Source: Oscillospiraceae bacterium
Lineage (GTDB): Bacteria; Bacillota; Clostridia; Oscillospirales; Oscillospiraceae
Length of the DNA stretch: 5,085 nt
Reading direction: 5' to 3'
NCBI GenBank assembly: GCA_017378975.1
Contig: JAFNXT010000073.1
Location: 1-5,085 of the forward strand
Shown: positions 3,601 to 5,085 of the stretch, in pieces
How the letters are laid out: every line of letters begins with the position of its first letter
Numbering within the stretch: position 1 is the first letter of the stretch
Program-made: the position numbers and the translations under genes
Notes under the pieces: generated by a model
Databases searched by the model: none
Seen by the model: the letters and a program-made list of their open reading frames with translations, nothing else
What the model was told of the DNA's origin: nothing

Positions 3601-5085
3601 CTCCGTCCAGTCCAAGGGGGGAGGTTACAACACCTTCCACGCCTTCTACAGCACCACAGCTCCCGGTTCTTTGACCGACTATGATGCCTCTGATGGAAGT
3701 TACAAGTTCCCCAAGAGCGATATCTGCTCCAATACCGAGTGGTGGTGGCCCACCACGGTGAAGGCGCAGAAATATACCACCTACGACAAACAGTTCACTT
3801 ATGAGCGCTGGGGCGCATGGTCCGACTGGAGCGATACCCCTGTGGAGGCCACAGACTCCCGGAAGGTGGAGACCCGGACGCTGTACCGCTATGCGATCGG
3901 TGTGCTGGGCGACCATGACTTCACCGGTGGCATCTGTGCCCTGTGCGGCGAGCCCTGTGAACATGGGAGCCATGACCGGAACGGCGCATGCGCTGTTTGC
4001 GGCGGTCAGGTGGACCACAGCTATGAGGGCCTGATCACGGCACCCACCTGTACGACGGCGGGCTTCACCACCTACACCTGTACGGTCTGCGGTCACAGCT
4101 ATGTGGGCGACCGGACTTCCGTGGCGGGGCATGACTTCGTGTCCGGCAACTGCGCCGTTTGTGGTCTGGTCTGTGACCACCAGTGGGCAGGGGAGGAGTG
4201 CGCGATCTGTGGTCTGCATTGTGATCATAACTGGAAGAGCAGTGTCTGTGATCTCTGTGGTGCCGCGTATCCCCGGAAGGACTACTACCTCTTCGGCTGG
4301 ATCGATGGGCGGGACTACGCCTGTGAGAGTGACTTTGAGGATCTTGGCATCTACAAGTTCGAAAATGGCACCCTGTCGGCTGTGTTCCGTCAGGACAGCT
4401 ACGTTGCTGTGAAGTCCGACGATCTGGACTGGTACATGACCAAGACCTACGCGGGCGAAGAAGTGACCGCCGGTACCCTGTACAACACCAAGACCGGTGC
4501 CTCTGAGAAATTGTTCGTGCCCGGTGGGAAGCTGATCACCTTCTATCTGGTCCATAACGGCAACGATACCTATACTTTGAGCTATGTGGCAGAAGAGTGT
4601 GAGCATCGGGAGCATGATGTTAGCGGTCAGTGTCCGGTCTGTTATCAGACGGTGGAACATCAGTATGATAGCAGCAGGAAAGCACCTTCCTGCGATGCGG
4701 AAGGCATGGTGACTTATACCTGCGGTGTTTGCGGTCACACCTATTCCGAAACGATCCCTGCCACCGGCCACAGCTATGTGGGTGGTACCTGCACCGGTTG
4801 CGGTCAGGCAGATCCTGATGCGGTGAAGGACCCCGGTCTGGTGCTGAACTATCCCACCCTGTCCTTCGAGGACGAGATCATCTACAACGTGTACTTCTCT
4901 GTGAAGGACACCACTTCCGTTGTTGAGATGGGTCTGATGGTCCTGCCGAAGATGGACCAGAACGCCACCATCGCTGACGCTGTGGCTCTGGTGCCCGGCT
5001 ACGTCACCAATGGCGTTGTGTACCTTGCCAAGTCCGAGGGCATCCCTGCCGCCAACATGGGCGATACCCTGTACTTCAAGGTCTA
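545..5085 (+). CDS. Very large secreted SGNH/GDSL hydrolase-type mosaic protein (3' partial)
   Basis: The frame is open from ATG 545 to the window edge without a stop, giving 1513 complete codons plus two bases. Residues 1-30 form a signal peptide: basic MKKNRSFRR, a hydrophobic core at 11-29, and a probable cleavage at VFA|AK. In order, the mature protein shows an SGNH/GDSL hydrolase domain (about 43-311), a small beta module (323-405), two LamG-like beta-sandwich regions (about 422-617 and 620-828), a Cys cluster (831-899), a WS/YRY beta module (909-1117), a second Cys cluster (1131-1239), an LFGW module (1246-1348), a third Cys cluster (1352-1419), and the start of a module common in gut Clostridia (from 1432). 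SGNH enzymes are usually esterases that remove acyl groups from sugars or lipids. With the flanking modules, a surface-acting carbohydrate esterase is plausible, but the substrate is unknown. The gene has its own promoter and ribosome site. Any C-terminal anchor is outside the window. Confidence 0.95.
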   Translation, partial: MKKNRSFRRGMAVVLCFAMVLSCLPLGVFAAKLDNFDTNGGFKGKKLSVIGDSISTYYGVSNSSTYNPLYLVTSEATFGTYYGNTSHGDYAEFSDVKRADTWWQQVVDTLGMDLLVNNAWSGSYVLKDAAQSNTTEYGAAAYKDRSVNLHKGSTAPDVIAVYLGTNDVANYSSTSVGSKSDVDSAGERGALFTSVDKYAMPTTSVQAYYIMISRMLAKYPNAEIYCMIPTICLAAMPSGRQNALDNFNAGVKYIVDHYAGQGRKIYLVDLDNDCGLNTNDTVKDFYYCNNVHPSVEGMDWITSCLISEMLEHSQKRTDGLDNYAVTYDLDGAFVKTGRVGRAVEGKPLKLDFLPYESYQDIRLEVTMTDAVTGQAMQIPGLGSSGESVYIPEVKGPIHIRAVADKNDNYYWKAGSKGLVSQVDREFSFMDQTMGSGSCTSAGVMTDVKYSMAESVVLQADKPWELEFKGGGDTFAGGIMLFSATDDPTTVGNLYVHINQSNVLFGYRTDEGYNNSGIAWTTIADKLGSGAGAGIRQEIHTYRFVNEPSASGNQLRLYCDGVDCGTMDQVKLIGSSATHASASSVDISKKDFVFGHIGATGFPLRYCTIEYIKVWENGSKAPQSEMGDMRWEMDAAGNSFASVDDGDGYRENALTLLSGSVSGGTVNSAHWKLYEPVVLMHDKAWKISWASSGDWIGDSNGAMLMATSSNYKGLDAPYLYRRQASEIIAFGVWDGTAHSNYGIRPGDYGIDGSAYHKYELVNKVDADGSNMIYLYVDDALVGPLDNYYDGGTSTSSGKSDWVVGKDLRFSYLGTARFTIGGCELEYLQVTTCQHEYSQWDVLEATCTVAGYRTRTCLLCDEAQTEMIPAMGHSYEAYGRDATCLDYAHTEHICSVCGDSYKVYDNSLQSDWVEVLPEGVEASDTKTQYRYADKETTTSFDSSLAGHTQVGSQWVRSGSGTVHYVDSWTTGFDTSASLYTQYNKKSSKVTASETDSQKIVIDSDTTVGYLYHHWCYSNSYYSVQSKGGGYNTFHAFYSTTAPGSLTDYDASDGSYKFPKSDICSNTEWWWPTTVKAQKYTTYDKQFTYERWGAWSDWSDTPVEATDSRKVETRTLYRYAIGVLGDHDFTGGICALCGEPCEHGSHDRNGACAVCGGQVDHSYEGLITAPTCTTAGFTTYTCTVCGHSYVGDRTSVAGHDFVSGNCAVCGLVCDHQWAGEECAICGLHCDHNWKSSVCDLCGAAYPRKDYYLFGWIDGRDYACESDFEDLGIYKFENGTLSAVFRQDSYVAVKSDDLDWYMTKTYAGEEVTAGTLYNTKTGASEKLFVPGGKLITFYLVHNGNDTYTLSYVAEECEHREHDVSGQCPVCYQTVEHQYDSSRKAPSCDAEGMVTYTCGVCGHTYSETIPATGHSYVGGTCTGCGQADPDAVKDPGLVLNYPTLSFEDEIIYNVYFSVKDTTSVVEMGLMVLPKMDQNATIADAVALVPGYVTNGVVYLAKSEGIPAANMGDTLYFKV
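671..1477 (+). other. SGNH/GDSL hydrolase domain
   Basis: Residues 43-311 carry the SGNH blocks in order. Block I is VIGDSIS with nucleophile S53. Block II is NNAWSGS with oxyanion Gly G122. Block III is LGTND with N166. The block V equivalent is NNVHPSVEGMDW with catalytic His H292. A TWWQQVVDTLG segment (101-111) before block II matches a group of SGNH hydrolases I know from gut Clostridia and Bacteroides. The position three residues before H292, normally the triad Asp, is Asn289, so the enzyme may work as a Ser-His dyad, use another acid, or be weakened. The domain ends in a helix (DWITSCLISEMLEHS). The expected reaction is hydrolysis of an ester, perhaps an acetyl group on a glycan, but no substrate is shown by the sequence. 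Confidence 0.9.
1511..1759 (+). other. Small beta (Ig-like) module after the hydrolase
   Basis: Residues 323-405 begin YAVTYDLDGAF and end in a VKGPIHIRAVADK strand. The pattern is YxVTxxL, then VxEG, then a VTM-x-D strand, then IPxVxGxIxIxAVA. This resembles small repeat modules frequent in Clostridia surface and phage proteins, typically 'YTVTNNL...VTMGG...ITIPSVTGDIVITATA'. Such modules usually act as spacers or adhesive domains. Assignment is by pattern memory only, and I do not give it a family name. Confidence 0.6.
1808..2395 (+). other. LamG/concanavalin-like beta-sandwich region 1
   Basis: Residues 422-617 show alternating hydrophobic strands without catalytic motifs: PWELEFKGGG, GGIMLFSATDD, NLYVHINQSNVLFGYRT, a long loop, then IHTYRFVNE, LRLYCDGVDCGTM, a DFVFGHIGA segment and a final IEYIKVWEN strand. 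This order (W-x-LEF opening strand, '-x-LYVDG-' like strand, FxxGxIG-like strand and last I-x-Y-I-x-V strand) is typical of LamG or concanavalin-like domains, which commonly bind glycans. The call rests on strand pattern, not on conserved catalytic residues. Confidence 0.65.
2402..3028 (+). other. LamG/concanavalin-like beta-sandwich region 2
   Basis: Residues 620-828 repeat the general strand order of the preceding region: KAWKISWASSGDW, GAMLMATSS, EIIAFGVWDGT, a YHKYELVNKV strand, NMIYLYVDDALVGPL, DLRFSYLGTARF and a closing CELEYLQV strand. The '-x-YLYVDD-' and 'FSYLG' segments correspond to the 'LRLYCDG' and 'FVFGHIG' segments of region 1, so the two regions look like diverged tandem copies. 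The probable role is binding glycan or another surface ligand near the hydrolase. Confidence 0.65.
3035..3241 (+). repeat. Cys/His cluster 1: two C-x9-C-x2-C repeats
   Basis: Residues 831-899 start with CQH and contain two repeats with the same spacing: C845-x9-C855-x2-C858 followed by GH at 870-871, and C882-x9-C892-x2-C895-G-D-S-Y. The first follows the pattern ATC-x4-GY-x-TRTC-x2-C. The second is degenerate and lacks a final GH. Such repeats are common in exported proteins of gut Clostridia; the Cys and His could bind a metal or form disulfides. Confidence 0.85.
3269..3895 (+). other. WS/YRY beta module (YHHWCY ... WGAWSDWS ... YRY)
   Basis: Residues 909-1117 contain two related ends. One is DWVEVLPEGVEASDTKTQYRY (909-929, quoted in part), and the other is WGAWSDWSDTPVEATDSRKV followed by ETRTLYRY (1089-1116). 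Between them lie GYLYHHWCY (1006-1014), FHAFYS (1031-1036) and EWWWP (1065-1069). I recognise this aromatic, Trp-rich arrangement as a recurrent module in Clostridia surface proteins, where the W-x2-WS-x-W stretch recalls thrombospondin type 1 repeats. No catalytic motif is seen. The rich Tyr/Trp content suits carbohydrate or wall binding, but that is inference. Confidence 0.7.
3935..4261 (+). repeat. Cys/His cluster 2 with 16-residue tandem C-x2-C units
   Basis: Residues 1131-1239 hold six Cys-x2-Cys pairs (1131/1134, 1149/1152, 1179/1182, 1203/1206, 1219/1222, 1235/1238). CALCGEPCEH, CAVCGLVCDH and CAICGLHCDH are three copies of C-x2-C-G-x2-C-[DE]-H. The pairs at 1203, 1219 and 1235 are exactly 16 residues (48 bp, from base 4151) apart. 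A longer repeat, C1169-x9-C1179-x2-C1182 with H1196, lies between. Each C-x-H-x6-C-x2-C block has four potential ligands. The protein is exported, so metal binding would be extracellular; disulfide formation is the alternative. Confidence 0.85.
4280..4588 (+). other. LFGW module (unnamed, recurrent in gut Clostridia)
   Basis: Residues 1246-1348 begin DYYLFGWIDGRDYACESDF and continue with LGIYKFENGTLSAVF, SYVAVKSDDLDWYMTK, LYNTKTGASEKLFVPGG and a final FYLVHNGNDTYTLSYV strand. It is a compact all-beta pattern of about 100 residues. I recall very similar stretches ('YYLFGYINGADYGCE...WYMT...EKLFVPGG') beside C-x2-C repeats in gut Clostridia surface proteins. The fold and aromatic residues resemble starch-binding type modules, but I cannot assign a family. 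Confidence 0.65.
4598..4801 (+). repeat. Cys/His cluster 3
   Basis: Residues 1352-1419 contain CEH-x8-C-x2-C (C1352, H1354, C1363, C1366), then the long repeat C1383-x9-C1393-x2-C1396 with GHTY and GH at 1408-1409, then C1416-x2-C1419. The long repeat has the same spacing as those starting at C845, C882 and C1169, with the shared core TYTC-x-VCGH-[ST]-Y. The block mirrors cluster 2 and so brackets the LFGW module with Cys/His units on both sides. Confidence 0.85.
4838..5085 (+). other. Start of a C-terminal module common in gut Clostridia (cut by window end)
   Basis: From residue 1432 the protein reads LVLNYPTLSFEDEIIYNVYF, then VVEMGLMVLPKMDQNATIAD, a VPGYVTNGVVYLAK stretch, and GIPAANMGDTLYFKV at the edge. 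I recognise this as a recurrent domain in secreted proteins of gut Clostridia ('PTLSFEGEI-YNVY ... GIPAKNLGD-LYFRVYA'). Its function is not known to me. It often sits near a C-terminal anchor, which here would lie beyond the window. Confidence 0.65.

Noticed and set aside
4151..4261. CRISPR-like or microsatellite reading of the 48-bp period
   Set aside because: The period is in frame, units differ in sequence while keeping Cys/His codons, and there are no unique spacers between identical repeats. It is a protein-level repeat.
1881..4412. Several short + strand frames of 75-108 codons in other phases (for example 1881-2207, 3801-4034, 4101-4412)
   Set aside because: All lie inside the large gene, lack convincing ribosome sites, and give Ser/Pro/Thr/Arg-rich translations typical of out-of-phase reading.
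2603..4771. Open minus-strand frame of 722 codons opposite the second half of the large gene
   Set aside because: It is opposite the Cys clusters and WS and LFGW modules, which have clear repeat spacing on the + strand. The minus translation shows no domain, and the lack of stops is explained by codon bias.

Overview
The window looks like part of an anaerobic gut Clostridia genome, probably of the Oscillospiraceae/Ruminococcaceae type. This is inferred from repeat and domain styles I recognise (Cys-x2-Cys surface repeats, a YHHWCY/WSxW module, an LFGW module and a 'PTLSFEDEIIYNVYF' module), from a sortase-type wall signal, and from moderately GC-rich, biased codon use. No marker gene is present, so the taxon is not proven.

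Layout: (1) 1-324, the 3' end of a cell-wall surface protein with a 50-residue Cys-x2-Cys repeat and a variant sortase signal (IPQTAD, hydrophobic segment, KKK tail). (2) 325-544, a compact intergenic region holding a strong intrinsic terminator with a UUCG loop and a near-consensus vegetative promoter (TTGACC-17-TATAAT), followed by a good ribosome binding site. (3) 545 to the end of the window, one very long open frame on the + strand (at least 1513 residues, 3' end missing). It encodes a secreted mosaic protein: signal peptide; SGNH/GDSL hydrolase domain; small beta module; two LamG-like jelly-roll regions; Cys-rich cluster; WS/YRY beta module; second Cys-rich cluster with 16-residue tandem units; LFGW module; third Cys cluster; and the start of another module common in gut Clostridia.

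The terminator and promoter indicate that the two genes are separate transcription units. Both encode exported proteins with Cys-x2-Cys repeats, which suggests a cell-surface locus. The large protein is best read as a surface or secreted carbohydrate-active esterase with binding modules. Its substrate cannot be named from sequence. Its most notable features are an Asn where the SGNH family normally has the catalytic Asp, and regularly spaced Cys/His modules that could bind metal outside the cell.

Long open frames on the minus strand (524-2584 and 2603-4771) lie opposite the large gene and are judged to be non-coding shadows. No RNA genes, mobile elements or CRISPR arrays were seen.
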